Positions 36,401-51,400 of a DNA stretch of 64,000 bases are shown piece after piece. A program made the position numbers and the translations under genes. The notes under the pieces were generated by a model. The model had not been told where the DNA came from. It did no database searches and saw only the letters and a program-made list of their open reading frames with translations. Location: positions 58,511,823 to 58,575,822 of the forward strand of contig CATQJL010000112.1 of NCBI GenBank assembly GCA_958299035.1. Reading direction: 5' to 3'. Every line of letters begins with the position of its first letter. Within the stretch, counting starts at the first letter, position 1. The DNA is from Cylicocyclus nassatus. Its lineage: Eukaryota > Nematoda > Chromadorea > Rhabditida > Strongylidae.

Positions 36401-39400
36401 TGCACTGGAATACATTGTTAGTCTAGTCCTATTCGCTGAAGCGAATAGAACACAGGGAATCGGCTTTGTTTTGCATATCACAAAAAACCTCAACTTACTT
36501 AAAAGTCACATGTTTGCTAGTTTTTCGGAATCGCTTTTCTCTTCCTGGTTTGGTTACAAAGCCTCGAAAACCTAGGGATTGAAAAATCCGTTAATCCGTC
36601 AAAAATCTTTTCCATTAGCTGATTGTCGAGAATAAACAAACGAAGGCATACAGTACTCTTTAAATGTATGTATGTAAGCTAGAAAGATATTCAAACATTC
36701 TTTTATTATCAAATCAATCAACATGCCCTTCTTGAAAAAATTTACTTACCAGAGCAACGAAACTATTTTTTCGAATTTACTGATTGTGGCTAATTCATGT
36801 AAAAAATTGACGAACTTTCCCGACTGACAAGCGAAGCCTCCCTTAAATAAAGTGTCCCTTACATACGTCAGCTGAAATTGTTATCTGCAGTTTTATATGA
36901 GGTAACGGTATGAAGAACAGTGGCATGGTTTAATGTGGAGAGTCAAAAAAACCCTCCAAGAAGAACCGGGAAGAGCACCTCATGATGTTTACGGGCTCTT
37001 AGATTACAAGAACATGAGATGCACTCACTTTTACCACTGATCCTCTGGTAATAGAGCATTGGCTTGCCCTTTTATTGCGGAGCTGTGAAAACGTTAAAAT
37101 TTTATGACCATCAATGTTCAATTCACTCATAGTGCATTCATTTTATGACTTATGTAATAATATGTAAAAGTTGAAACACAAAGGAACTCTCCTGGAACAT
37201 AAGCAGTAAGCAAAGACTGTAAGATTTGAAACACATCGCACTACTATTTAGTATGCGATGTGTTTCAAAGCTAAAACAAAAAACAGTGTTTGTTTTTTTC
37301 ACTAGAATAGGCACTTTGATAGTCATACTATACTAATCCAAAACATGACAGTGGGTTTTTTAAGAGTGAGAAACCATGGAGTGGGAGGGATGCTAAAAAG
37401 AGACAAGATGTTTTCAATGTAATACAGTGCACTTAACTGTTTTCAATGCACTTAAAGTATGTATTCACTATTTATCGTTGATATCTTTCTTCCCAACAAG
37501 TCTTTTGCCTTGCTTTAAGTACCATTTTGTAGAGCTGGCTTCAACTTAGATTTACAGTATGGAGCGAATCACTGATCGCTCTTCATCTGCAGGATTACGA
37601 TAGACATTTCAAAGAGGGTTTTGAGCCATGAAAGGCCATACTTTGCCTCAGAAAGGAAACAAAACAGCCTGAAAACTTTTACACTAGGCTAATCAGAGTT
37701 GTTGAATCTAACTGTAAAGTTCCCAACTTATTATGATGCTTCACTGAAGAGTTATGCCGGGTAAGAGGTAGCGGCCATTTTTTCAATGTTGCTAAAAAGT
37801 GCAGTTACACCGTTTAGAAAGCTTCGCAATCTTGTGAATAGTTGAGTATTGAATTCAGCGTCCATGAAAACACTATTACACAAGTTTTCACATTTTTTAA
37901 AAAAATTTTGAGACGGCAGCTTTTTCCACATTGACACCATATGTTTCAAGTTTCTACCGTAATCCTACAATAATGAAGAGAGATGGGTGATTCGCTCCAT
38001 ACTGTAATCTAAGCTGAAACCAGCTCTACAGAATGGTACCTGAAGCAAGACAAAAGACTTGTTGGGAAGAAAGGTATTAACAATCAAACAGTGTATACAT
38101 ACTTTACGGACACCCTGTATATCTGTCAAAAATTGAAGAACTAGCTGTTGCCATTAGGGCTGTTTGAAAATAAGTGGTCTGAGCTCATTCTAAATTCCCT
38201 CGAAACAGATCAGATGCGACTATTATTCGATTATTATGGCAAAACATGAATTGCAGACTTTGAGAGTCTTCCGAGAGCTCGTTGGCTGATTGAAAATCGA
38301 CATTGATTTTCCACTTCTGCTCGTACGCTAACCTCGTGAACGTGCGGTTAACTAAAGAAAACCAAATAGCACACGAGTTTTATTACTGTTTTTTTTTTCA
38401 GCTGCTCTCAGCAACTCAAAAACTTTTCAAAGGTACTGATTTGGCAATGAGTGAATAATAGGTGACTGCATTTTAGTCCTTGGGGTTTCTAGTTTTCAGG
38501 TGTTTCAAGCTTCATTACTGCTAAACTCCAAACATGTAGTATTTTTCGCCTTTATTCGCTATCGAAAATAGGTTTTTGAGGTGAGAATGTATTCAGGACT
38601 AATTTTGTGCCTAATAACCAAGTTTTTTGGGAAAAACATTTTCAGAATATGATTACTCAGAACCCTGAAAAGGGACGTATGCCGTTAGGATTGCTCTGTC
38701 TTTGTGTGACTACAATACTTCACTACTCTTGCTACAATTAGTAACATTACTAAAATTGAATCTGAACACTTTTTTGGGATGTCTTTTAAAGTTGCTGCTA
38801 ACGTGATTGTCGGAAAGATTACCAGGACCCGCTTCGAGTACGACTAAAATAATTTATAGAACTTCAGTCTTGTGAATTTGTCCTGTCAAAATGCGACATT
38901 AATTTTGGAATGACCTGAAATTCTACATCTATCCTACAAAGTTAATAGAGATGTACAGACAGTTCTTTCATATTCTCGGCGAAGACTTACGTCAACCTAT
39001 TATAACTAGACTCTTCTTTCCAGTTAGTCACTTCGTCCTAAATTAGGTACTGCTGTCACGAAAATTTCCAGGTGCTGAACATGTCCTCTCTTCTGCTAGC
39101 TCGTACCACATGCACCGATGTCGCCATCACCTTCCTGAATCGACAACATCAAAAGCAGCTCGATAAGCTCGTGCAGGTCCGTAAGGTCATTTTCATGCAT
39201 ATAATTGCCGTTTGCTCCAACACGTGGGCGATTCCGCAGCTCGCATGGCCGAGCAGCGCCGATCTGTCAGCATCGGCAGTTATCGAAGTGAAAATCTAAC
39301 TCGAGCTGAACTCAGCCGGAAGATTCGGAGTGAGTCGAGCATTTACGAGTTGATATTTAGCTGAATGCAAATGGCAACGGTGGTGATCCGATGGCAAGGG

Positions 39401-42400
39401 AGAAAGTGCTGCTCAAGGACTTTGCTGTGATGAGTCGTCTATGTGCACTGACCAATAAACCACTACCTACGATACAGGTTTGAATAACTTGCATCCTTGT
39501 ATTCCGCAAAAAGCAGCGTCGTTGGCCGAATTATTAGGTTGGCGCATAAATAATGTATCGCGTCCCTTTAATATGATTTTTTATCTTAGCAACAAATGCG
39601 ATGTCAACCTACTGTTCAAAGATTTGTCAAAATCTGGGCTTCTACAGCTTTTTAATTATTGATGAATGCCCTTCCAAATTTAAAGCATTCCGCTTGCTCA
39701 GATTCTCCAGGGCGTCAGATGCTAATTTGTCTCGAATTTCATTTACTTTTTGCCAAAATCAATAAGTCAACTAACAAAACGCGCCTACGATTTCGTTCTG
39801 ATGCATTTGATTTAGGTCTAGCGACTTTATTTTTGCTTACTTGAGACTTCGATTTTCAACCCCTCTTTGGGGATTTTCTAGCGTTTATATCACATCATCG
39901 AAAAACGGAGTTTTTGGGCAATCATAATAGCTTCATCATAATCACAATCTTTACTTATAATGCGGAAATTGAGAGACTTTGATTTAAAAGAGAAAAAAAA
40001 TATTTGAGAAGCTGCAAAACTCATGTGCAAGCCTAGTAAGTTAGCTTAAGTACACTCTCGTAGATCAAATCGCTATGTCCGCACATTCCGCATTCGGCAA
40101 ACTCGGCTAGCGGAATCGAGAGTAGTCCTATTCCATTGTCATAAGTGTATCCCCTGCAGCACTAACAACACTTGAGCGTCAAAAATGGCCATGGAGCGCA
40201 AAACTGGAACTGAACCATGAGAACGACAGTTCTTTCCGAGCCATTGTTGTCAACACTGTAGCTATGTTTCGATTTTCACACTAACCAGATATCATTTTGT
40301 TAACTTTTGATAGTGAAAACAACGGAATTTGTTTTATTAGTGATTTTTATTTTCCCTCGTGATTAAGTATGAGTTCGCTTAGGGCTTGCATTTTTTAAGC
40401 ATCTTCTAGTCAAAATCAATTGTGCTCAAAAAATTATGATTAGTTTTCTGCTTGAAACTTGCAAAGAAAGGAAGTACGAAAATTCAAAGTCTGTAATTTT
40501 TCTTCGAACTTGATCTGCGAAAATTTATCGAGGTAATTTGTTCCGTAAACGACGACCCCGCTGTGGCTGAAATAGTTATGAAAATGGAGTCGTGTGAATG
40601 GAAATTTTCTTGATTTTAACTTTTTGCTGCATTTTGAGAAAGTTTCTTAGAAATTACTTGAGACTTTCCCATATTTTCTAGAAACCGCTAATTGAAGTTT
40701 TTGAACAAAGTCAACTATGTGTGAAGTGTTGAGCAAAAAATACCCTCCAGAATTGTTTACTGTGGACAGCTGAGATTTTTATGACAATTCTGTAGAACAT
40801 TAAGATTGTGACAACAAGATCGTAAAAAATAGAGTACCATACTCTGCGCTTAGTATTACCTAATATTACCTTCTACCAAAATAGAAAATTCACTCAATAT
40901 GTTTTACTGAAGACTGTCGTCAATACGTTTATAGCTAAATCTCCTCTCTATGGTATATTTTTCACTGCAGGAACCCCAATTTCTCGCTCTGATTAGCTAA
41001 GGTTCCCTAATTCGACAAATTGCCAGTTTTGCTTTCTCCAAAGATATCTCTTCCAGCATATCATTATTTTCAAAAACAAGAAGAAACGCAGAAAAACTCT
41101 TTTCCAATTTTTCTACATCTTTGCCACAGCGAGAAATCTTTTGTTTTTCTTTCCTGTTTTTTCCTCATACTTTCTCTCTCGTTCCGATCTTCCAAGGTCA
41201 TTTTTTCACTCGTCAATGTCAACACTTAGACATTAGAACACCCAGAATCTGCTTACGTTGGATTAAGTTACATTTGCAAACCGCATTGCTACCTTTTCAA
41301 GCCGGCGGAATCATGATTTTTTTAATTTTTCTTCCCTTATTTTTTCTCTCTCTCCCCTTTACCTCACCCTTCAAAGAAATTTTTACAAGACATCTGAAGT
41401 ATGTAGCTAGATAGCATGAGAAGCATTTGCTGCAATTTCCGTCATCATCCATCATTTTGAGCGTTGTAGAATCTAGTCACTATCATTTTCTGCAACCATG
41501 CAATCACCTTGAAAAGGGATGAAGTTTTTCAGTCATAACTGCAGCTGCGCAATGGCTACTACGCAATCAGGAGAATGATTATATTGTTCAAAACCTGTAC
41601 GCTGCTCTTATAATGATACTCCAGCTTCAAATCAAAGTTGAAAAGCTCCTCACAATATAATTAATTCCGTCTGCGATTTTTGTGAATTTACAGGAATACA
41701 AAAGCCAACTTTTTTGCGCAGTTTTCAAAGGCATCTTAAGGAGTTTTGCAACCATAGCCATTATCCTTTGTGACTTATAATTTGATAGAATTCTCAGAAT
41801 CATCTATCTTGGTGTAAATTACTACTTACGGACCAATTTCGTTCCGCTCCCACCACTTTGAGAGTGGCTTCGGGAAGACGCAGATACAAGTGAATAAGCC
41901 AACTACAATATGAACGTTGAATAACTGTAATTTTGCAAAGTTTAGCGGCAAGATATTTAAGAGACTAATATATGGATATATATATATACATATCTTTAGG
42001 TGACGTCTTTGTAATGATTTCCTTTGAAATTTTAATGTCTACAGTGAGACGAAACATTGCAAAAGTGAAGATTGCATAAAGCAATGATTTTTTTGTAATG
42101 AAGAATGGGTTTATTAGACTAGGTGAGGGTTGTTCAATTAGGTGAAGCAGTTTTGCTTATTGCGAAAGATATGCGTTTCGTTTTCTGATTCGCTACAGGG
42201 ATTTGATTATTATTAAAAAGCTCTTGCGTTATCAAATGATGTTTATTAATCCACATTTGGAGTGCGGCAAAAAATGCGGAAGCTCCACTATCAGATTGCA
42301 TTGTTGATGTGAAAACTTATCGATGATTGTTTGGCTAATCGTGGTGATTTATGAGCTCTTAGCCTTTGCCTGGATAGATGGAAAGCTAAAGTTTTGTAGT

Positions 42401-45400
42401 TTAAAAAATGTAGTCGTGCAGCCTGCTATAATTTTCCATACCATTGCTATTGCTGCCAATTCCCCGAGAGATGGGTAATTCTCTGATCTGATTAATTCTG
42501 TAAATATATTGCTAAATATTGCTACCATTTTTGAGGGTTATTTTTAAGTGGACTTGATGACTGAAACCCTAAGGGGTAGAGGTAAAATGAAGATTATCTC
42601 TTAGTTTTTACGCTAAATAGACATATGCTTTGATTGCTTAATGAGAACTTGTTTCGATAAGATTATTTCGGCTGTTAAAAAGTACTATTTTGGATTAGCC
42701 TTGTACACATTTTTAAAATTGCTTGAACCTAAAACTAGCTTCAGAAAACTACGGGTTTCATCGTTTCAGAGAATAAAAGTACGCAAAAACTAAGCTCCTT
42801 TCAATTCTTTTTCTTAGTCTTATTTACTATATGTGAGCCGTAGTAACAACTTTAGTTTGCAATATATGTGCCGCTGTTGACAACACATGTCTAAAGAAAA
42901 GAGAAAATAGATATTATTTGAGCGGGGGGCCCTAAGTCCTCCATATTGTCAATATTATATTTACGTATGGCGTCGAGCCATTTCCGTCTTTACGCCACCA
43001 TGAACCCTTTGTTTTTCGTAGTAGCTACGAGATGTTAGCAAGCTACTTCTTACTCAGCGCTTCTAAATCCATCTTCGCTTTCGTAGCATTGCATGTTTTT
43101 GTTTACGAGTAGTGGCACTAATGGAGTGGCAGAGGGGGGGGGGTAGGACTAAAGAAGGGAAGATTTCAAGTGAACATAATTAGCCGGCTGTGAATATTTT
43201 GCATTCGTAAAGTTTGCATGAGCGCACCTCATTATTTTGCAACCGAAAAGAAATCTTCTCCTTCATTGGCGTCCTTGCACAAATTTTTCAATGTCTCCAC
43301 GCAAATTTGCTCATTTGCAAATTGCAGAATTCAAGCTCTTCGGTTCGGAGATTCTATCTAATCCTCCCAGGAGTTTGTGTTTGCAAATTCTTCCTTAAAT
43401 CAAATCCAAACCGATTAGCACAAAGTCCAGCGTGAAACAGTGTTGATGGTTTTGTTTTCAATCGCCTCCAAATAGCTTCTCGCTATCAAGAAGAGAACAA
43501 ACAACCCGTGCCCCCCCCCCCCTTCTAATCTAATCCACACAAACAATCCTTCACTTTCACCTTTGAGCATTGGTTTTGAACCACAAACAATCTCAAAATT
43601 TTTTTATCGCATAAACGCTCACAGCGAGCTGTGAGTTTTCTATTTACCGCTACAACTACTTTTTTATACAAATTAGCATTATATCCTTTCAATAATTCAC
43701 TGCTATAACCAAAGCCTACTTACCACATTCGTTCTTCGGTCATTTTATAATCTGACAGTACATATCTATCTAAATTCATTGCTTTTGGCAGTTGCCTGTG
43801 TTTTAGCAGTTGCTTGTGTTAAACATAATTATTGTTTAATTTACTCTAGACCTAAAGTACCTGAGAGTCTTGAAGCTAGCTAGTTTGGAACACTTGTTTG
43901 AGATTTATCTTTCGAAGAGCTGGTTAGCGACATGGTTGTTTGTCAGTTTTGCATCAGAATTTGATTAGCAATTGAAAAAAAAATTCACTCAATTTTACAA
44001 GCACAGAGGAAATCATTTAGAGTTAATTTCAGTGCCTAAATATTCCTTAAAATGCTCACTCAAGGTTGTAGCTGATTTGTAATATAAGATAGCACCCTTC
44101 GCCCTCGAAAGACAGAGTAAAAGGCCAGGCATACTTCACGCGATTTGGTAATATTCCAATTGTCCATGATTCACTATTAGCGTAAATGTACAGAAGATGG
44201 GGCATTTTACCGATCCACGGAAGTTATACGCACATGCATGTGCAGTTTGCTAGTGTTTGAACTGAAGACTTCGGCGAATTGCCAAATCGCGTCGCGACCA
44301 AAATCGCCTGAAGTATGCCCGGCCCTTAACTCAGAAATACCTCTGTGATCATAGTGGGCAAAGCCAGCTGATCTCTGAGATTTTTCAATAGCATTCTCAT
44401 AAAAATATCGCTCGAACTATGAGGCAATCCTTGTTAAACACAACGTAAAAACAGCCACATGCAAACCATTTCCTAAGTGCTTTTCATTTTCAGCGCTCAT
44501 GAGAAGCTTGACAAATGTCTTTACAAATGACATCCCAATATTCTTGTGCCGCGGGAAGAATTTTTTCTGGAAGGAAGGAAAGTGCAAAAACATCAGCTCG
44601 CAGGGCAATTTGTCTTTAGTCACGATCCTGAGAAAAATCGCCTAAGTCAAACATTTTAAGACTTGGAATCTTGCCAGTGAGGAAGTCTCTCCAGCCAGGC
44701 CTATGAGAAAAATTCCATGTTTTAGAGAACGATTACTAATTTTGAATATTTTTTTTATTTAGCAATGGTCAAGCTCTGCACAAATTCACTATTTGTGTAA
44801 CTTAACTTCAACTAAATCTCAATCCATTTTTTCGAGTGATGGGTTGGAGAAAAATAACGTCTAGGAAGTGTTTTACTTGCTTAAATAGAAATTATTCATA
44901 GGAATTTATTATCGTTCATATTCATTGAATAATATGAATAATAATAAGTTGGATTATTCAGTATTCACAGAAATTATTCAAATTTTTCATTTAAGAGCTT
45001 AGACATTTCTCAGTTAATTTTGAATGCGTATTTTCCACCAGTCAAACAACAAATTTTAGAAAACTTTCAAAAATTTTTCGGGATTTTGGGATAGCTGATT
45101 TTGCAGCTCCGAAATTTTTCAGAAAAGAATTTTGAGCGCAACATCTGAATGAGATTTAGATTATCTACAAATAAAAACTAGTTGCTCAGCTTCACAAGCA
45201 AAATAGTTCACTTTAGAGTCCTCCAACTGAATCCTTCCCCTCCCTCCCCCCCCCCCCGCTTCACACTTTCTTCGTCAACCGGCGATTTTATGTGCAAATA
45301 TTATCCAGTACTCAGAACTATAAAATAAATTCAAAGGTAATTATACTTTCAGACAATTTACCCATCAAATCTGTCTGGGAATCTGCACTTGTGATTAATT

Positions 45401-48400
45401 AGTTGCTTTTTCTGACATTTATGAGTGGGACCTGATGTTCTGCTCAAAAATTATGGGTCACCTGACCAGATCAACTTCACGGGGGGCTAAAAATAACGGA
45501 TCATTTGTCAAACCACCCACTTTGTCCTTTCTAAATATAGTGTGTATCCTGCCTTTTTATCATTTTTGAGTAAAAGCTATAATTTAAGGAGCTAAGTGTG
45601 AGTACAAAGGGGTGTTTACATAAGATAAAGCATACTTGCTGGTAAATTGGTAATTTCTTTTTGAGATAGCCGGTCCTGGCGCGAAGTTCTTGCTTGTTAG
45701 TAAATTCATGCGTAGTACTTCAAAAGAAAGCAAATATGACGAAGGAGCCAACCAGTTTGTGTACTTCTGAGTTCTTAGCTTAGAGGAAAAAGTCTAGAAA
45801 CACTGTAATCAACCAGAAACCGTTAAAGTGTTTTCTGTTTTTACGTAAAGATTACATCGTACTAGAAGAAGAGCGAAGCGCACAAAAGCTCAGGAATATC
45901 GTCATTCTTTCACTTGCTGGATAGGTGCGGATCTGCTCTGCTTACAACCAGCTGCTTTCGCATTTATACACCTTTTACCGTAAGCCTACCGTACCTCTAT
46001 AGATACGGTAGTGTGGTATATCAAATATTCATCTTTCATGTCATTTCTTCCACGTTTTTGGGTTGGTTCCTAATTCTGTAATTCACGTGCTTCATGAAAA
46101 CTACTGTAATTCCAATTGTTCACTGAGCGCACAAATGTCTACCTCGGATATATCAATGAGCAGTGGTGGGCTTCCGCGCTCTATCTCAGACACTCGTGGT
46201 TGACTCGCGCGCAAAGAAAAGTTATGTAGCGACAGAATGACTGCGGGACTTAATTAAAACAGTCGCGAGAATTTCGGGACACCGGCACTTTGATCGGGAA
46301 GTTACTGCCCGAGTCAACTTATTCTCCCGCACTCATGCAGACCGGGAGAAAATCTGAGCTTTAGCGCAAGACCCGGTAATGTTGCGGATTCAATTACGGC
46401 GCAACTTGCGCTCATCACTGTTCTCTTAGTTATTTTTTTAAAATGCATTGAATACCCATGTTTTCAAGTTTATACGCACTTATCAGTACTCAAATAGATG
46501 TTTATTGAAAACTTCTTAGAACGTGTACACAGAAAATAGGTGAATTTAGATCTTCAAGTTGCAGCCTGCGGCCGAAGACTGCGAAATCTCTGGGTTCGCT
46601 TCCGTGCAGATTGCTTTCCAAGTCTTGTCTTTGGTCACCTGTAAGAGCAACCATATGCATCTATATAGTTCCTGCCAAATAATTCACTGCATCTTAGTAC
46701 CATTCCATGTGTCTGCAGATGTAAAGATAATAAAAAGGGAGCAGATTTTGAGACAGCCTACCGGTACAGCGCTAGTGATGTCGTCACTTTCCAAGAACGC
46801 ATTATTATCATCACTATGCTCGGTATCAAGAGAATTCTCCTCGCTCGCTTCGTTTTCAGATGTCACTTCAACCTTCTTGGTCGGGGCAAAGTCTCGATTC
46901 TGCAATACTGGCAAAAATCATCAAAATTAACTCCCCGGTAGAGCAAAGACAGATTCTAAGCTTACTGCTTTATCCAACTCTTCTTGCGAAAAAATCAACA
47001 TGAGCAAGGTGAAGTATCAGCGCACGCGTGACGCTATAGGAAATCTGAATGCAAAAACAATAGTGAAAGTATCAAAACACAAATATCAAACTCAGTCGAG
47101 ACCATTGCTGTGCCATTTGAATCCATATTCCATGAAGAAAGACACTGCTCACCTCATCCCAAATTTTATCATCAATATCAATATGACGCACTGCCTGTAT
47201 GATTCACGCAGTTGTGACTGTTGCATGTATATGTATAAAATTCGCAAACCTTGATCATCACCATATTTGACAACACTGTCGTTGCAAATGCTGATGAAGT
47301 TTCTTGCGAGTATTTGTCTGAATGTGCGCATATCTTCGCAGCGGACTGACATAAACGATACATCAGTTCTGACCTATAAATCAGACATTTTGAAGACGCC
47401 GCCTATAACTACCCAAGACTCACCACACTCTTGCCTTTGCCATTTTACCAGTTCATGCTCTTTGGAAAGATCGTGACCGTAATCGAAAGCCGAAAAGTAG
47501 CAGCATAAACAACAAACAAGAACACATAATCAAAGAAGCACCTAAAAGCTTACGAAGAATTATAAATAAGCACATGATGAAGTTATATACTAATAAAGAA
47601 GTAATTATCTGGGAAGAAAAAAAGTGAAAAGTGAGCGATGAAAAAAGAAACATAATCCGAGATCATATGAACGAGAAAATAAGGCTTTCAGACTGAACTT
47701 GATGATGCAAAGAAGTTTTATCCCGATCTAAGGGTGATTCTTCATAACTGTTTGCTTTGAATATGTTTCTTAACCTATTCCAGCTTTAGATTAGTCGACA
47801 AAAGCTGCATGTCTGCGTTACGTACTAGGACAGATTACTAAGTCAGATTACTAGGACACGGAAAGCAAAAGCAGAATGGCAAATTACCACGATGCAAATA
47901 TAAGCATGATTTCCATCAGAACAACAAACTAATTGAAAAGATGAGAGGGAAAAACGCGAAAAAGAGAAGCAAGATTTGAATTCGATGCTACCGCAACTTC
48001 TATTTTTGAATTTAGCCGCCCAACGCAAAGCATGCGTGATTGCAGACAACACCATATGGTAATATTTTGACGGCTAATCACGACCAAGACCATTTCCGGG
48101 AGTCGCGACGGGTGTCATGAATTTCTAAAGCCTCGTCTTTTGGTTTCGCGATTAGCCCGACCGTCGCAACAAAAGCGCGTATGCCGCAGCAGTACTCATT
48201 TTTCCGCGATACCCCGTTTTGTGGGCGGATCCACTGCGCGAGTCAACCACGAATGTCTGAGATGGATAATGGCGGCAGATGGCCTTTTTGCACGGCAGTC
48301 TCCAGCAACCACCCTGATGAATTTAATTTGTTTTAACACGTCTAGCACGCGGCAAATCTGTTCTCCTCTCGGCTTAGCAAAAGCCGCCGCAGGCGTGTCG

Positions 48401-51400
48401 CGCGCGCTGGGTGGTCCTGTGTGGAAAATTTCCAACGGCATTACGGTAGTCGGTCCACACTCAATACCGGCTACTAAGAGACTATTTGCATCCATTTTCA
48501 AAAATGCATTTTCATGTTTTTAGCGTTACTATTTTTGCGAATTCTGCAATTTCTGTAATTCGTGCGATCCCTGTGATTTCTGTGTTTTCTATAGTTTCCA
48601 TTATCCGTGGAGCGCAGAAACTTTTGACACAAGTCATCGTTACTAGAAAAGCGAGTTTTGCGCTTCAGGAATAACGCATTTAACGGCAGCATCCGAGCAT
48701 ATTTGAACTTCCTCACTCATTCTCGTACTGGGGGTACTTGGGCTCGATCTATCAAAAACCTGCACAAGCCCAATCTCGAAGCACTGTCTTTGAAAGGAGG
48801 GAATCTTGTATTTCTGAAGCCGGTTGCGGACCGCCCACTTTTATATGCGCCCACCTCTTGGACAAGAAATCTCCTCAGAACTTGGCGCGATTTCACATGG
48901 CAAGCACAATTGAACACATGCCGTTTAACGTGTTCAAGCTTGTTTTCGACAATACAAGGTTTTAAAAAATTGACTTTGAAAGAGGTTTTAGAGGTTCGCA
49001 TTTTGAGTTCCGTATTTGTCAGCATCCTTAAAAGGCTTGGACAAGAAAGAAGTAGAAGTTGAGACTCTTTCGGAAGAGGTCTTTGGATCAAGGAATCAGT
49101 CGCAGGACAGACTTGCAAGACCTGGGTGGGCAATGTTCTGCAAGCGTTTAGCTTTATATAGAGTGCATTTGCACACACGCACAGCTTCATCTCTTCTCAC
49201 ATCTAATCGCTCATGTCCTTTCCCACGAAAGGGAACCACCCTTGACGAATGAATCCTCTAAATTCGAAGGCGCATTTATCTCTTGTCGTTTTCCGCGCCA
49301 AGTTGTCCTCTATACGTCTTAGAAAAACTAACTTTACTCTTGAGGAGAGCTGATTCTCCCTCCTCAAATCCCCCCTCCCCCCCCCCCCCCCCCAAATTTT
49401 TTATCCTCGATCAAAAACCTTATGACTGAAAATCACGTTGAAATTTCATCGTACTTTTTGCCTCCTCCTCTCAATCCACCAAAGAAATAAAAAAAAAGAA
49501 GCTTGTTGACAGCCATTTTCCACAAAGTAACCGAAACCAATCGATTTTCATAGAATTAATGAAATTATCTCAATCGTAGCTTAGAACATCTGCGAAAAAT
49601 GTTTTCTGCGCAATTTTGTCATCAATGCAGGCCTTTTCGAAAATTTCTTTGGGGCCCTCGGCTGCCTTCCACCCTCTCCCCTCCCCACATTCGATCCCGT
49701 ATTTAGATTCAGTGTTTGTGAGCGCACCCACTAACCTAACAAAAGCAAAATGATATAATGAAATCGTACCGTACACTTACAGTAATCCCATCGATCCAAA
49801 TTCCCAAACGTCCTTTTTCTTCGTCAAGTGCTAAAAGAACTTCGAGTATGGCAAACGAAAAAAAGTTTAACTTCTTTCGTCTTACTTCCTTATCACACTT
49901 TTCTGCAAACTACACTTCTTAACACTTTCGAAAAATCAAATAATCGCAAAGATCTTCAACTGCCTCTTCCAATTCCAGTTTTATTTTCTCTACATTCAGA
50001 TCAAAACCTTGTGATTTCTACGAACACAAAACATATTATCTGAAGTTTTCGGACGAAAATTACATGGTTTTTAGTACATTGTAGATTTCATATATCGAGA
50101 TTTTTCTGCAATTTCTCATAATTCTGATTTTTTGAAAGGATCAAATTTTTTGAAAAATGAAGGTATAAAAGCTTAAATTCCAAAAAATTATTTCAAGTTA
50201 TATTAATCAAACATTACTATAGCCTCATTTAATTTTCTAATGTGAGATCTTTTTCTCATTTCACACGCAGTTTTTTGCACTTTTAAAATTTTCAGGGTCT
50301 CTTCGGAATTCACTTATTTTCTTTTTTCCTGTCTCTTTTTCTCCTGAGGTCCTGTCCGGACTTTCGTCAAGAATTCTCTCCCCCCCCCCCGCCCAACCCC
50401 TGTCCTTTTCACTTGGACATTTGCTGATCGTAAATCGTTACACCTAGTTTATTTCGTTGTTTGCCTAGGAGTATGATCGAACAGCTGCTTTTATTGTCTT
50501 GCAAGCTATTCGATTCAACTACTTAATCGAAGTAAAAACGAATCCCCGGTGTCCAGGCTGTCACTTCTTTCGAAACAAATCGTTTGCCTAAAAGTTATTG
50601 TCTAAGCGGCCAAGCGTTTGCATAAAATTACGTTTCTCTTTCTTGCGAGGCGGCTTGCGGGCCATCACTCTTCTCTCTCATTTGTCCAGCCATATTCACT
50701 CAGAAAAATAATAGGCTGTGAACCAAAATGCTCACAAAATTCAAGTTATAATCATGTCAACTCAAAGAATTCATGCTAAAGTTGTGCATTCAAATAAAGA
50801 TGAGATTTTGAGGTTCTCAAGATTTATGTAATCAATTTACTCAATTTCAATTTCTTCTGATTTTTATTCATCGGAAATTCGTATACACCACTTTTGGCCG
50901 TGATTCAAGTTACTAGCCGTGAATTCTTCAGGGAATTACTGTAAGCTTACTATACTTCATCAAAATCTCCCTATATAGGAGTTGGATGGTTCTCTTTGAT
51001 TTATCGCATTAGTGCAGAAATTGTTTCACAACCTTTTCACAGTAGATACTCCTTTTAACCTAAAAATATCAACAAGACATACTTAAAATTATATTAATCT
51101 GTTTAAATCTGATTATCTTCTCATCAGTTTTCGGTAAACTCGAATAATCAGAAAAATTAGCCATTACAAATAGCGTAGCACTTGTCAGCTCAAACGGAGC
51201 GCTCTTATTTTGCATTAATAATCGCCATTTTGCATTTTTTCAAAATCATTCTGTGAATTCAGCTATTTACCGTAAAACGTATCATTTCGTACAATTGTTT
51301 TTCTTATGTAGGTTATGTTCTTATCTCTTTAGTTTCCCAATTCCCATTATTATTTGGGAATGGCCAAGCGTTTAGATAAAATTACATTATCTTTTTACAA

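Noticed and set aside
48140..49190. Long frames on both strands (up to 157 codons)
   Set aside because: They overlap one another on opposite strands in GC-raised DNA, lack recognisable domains, and no consistent splice model could be built.
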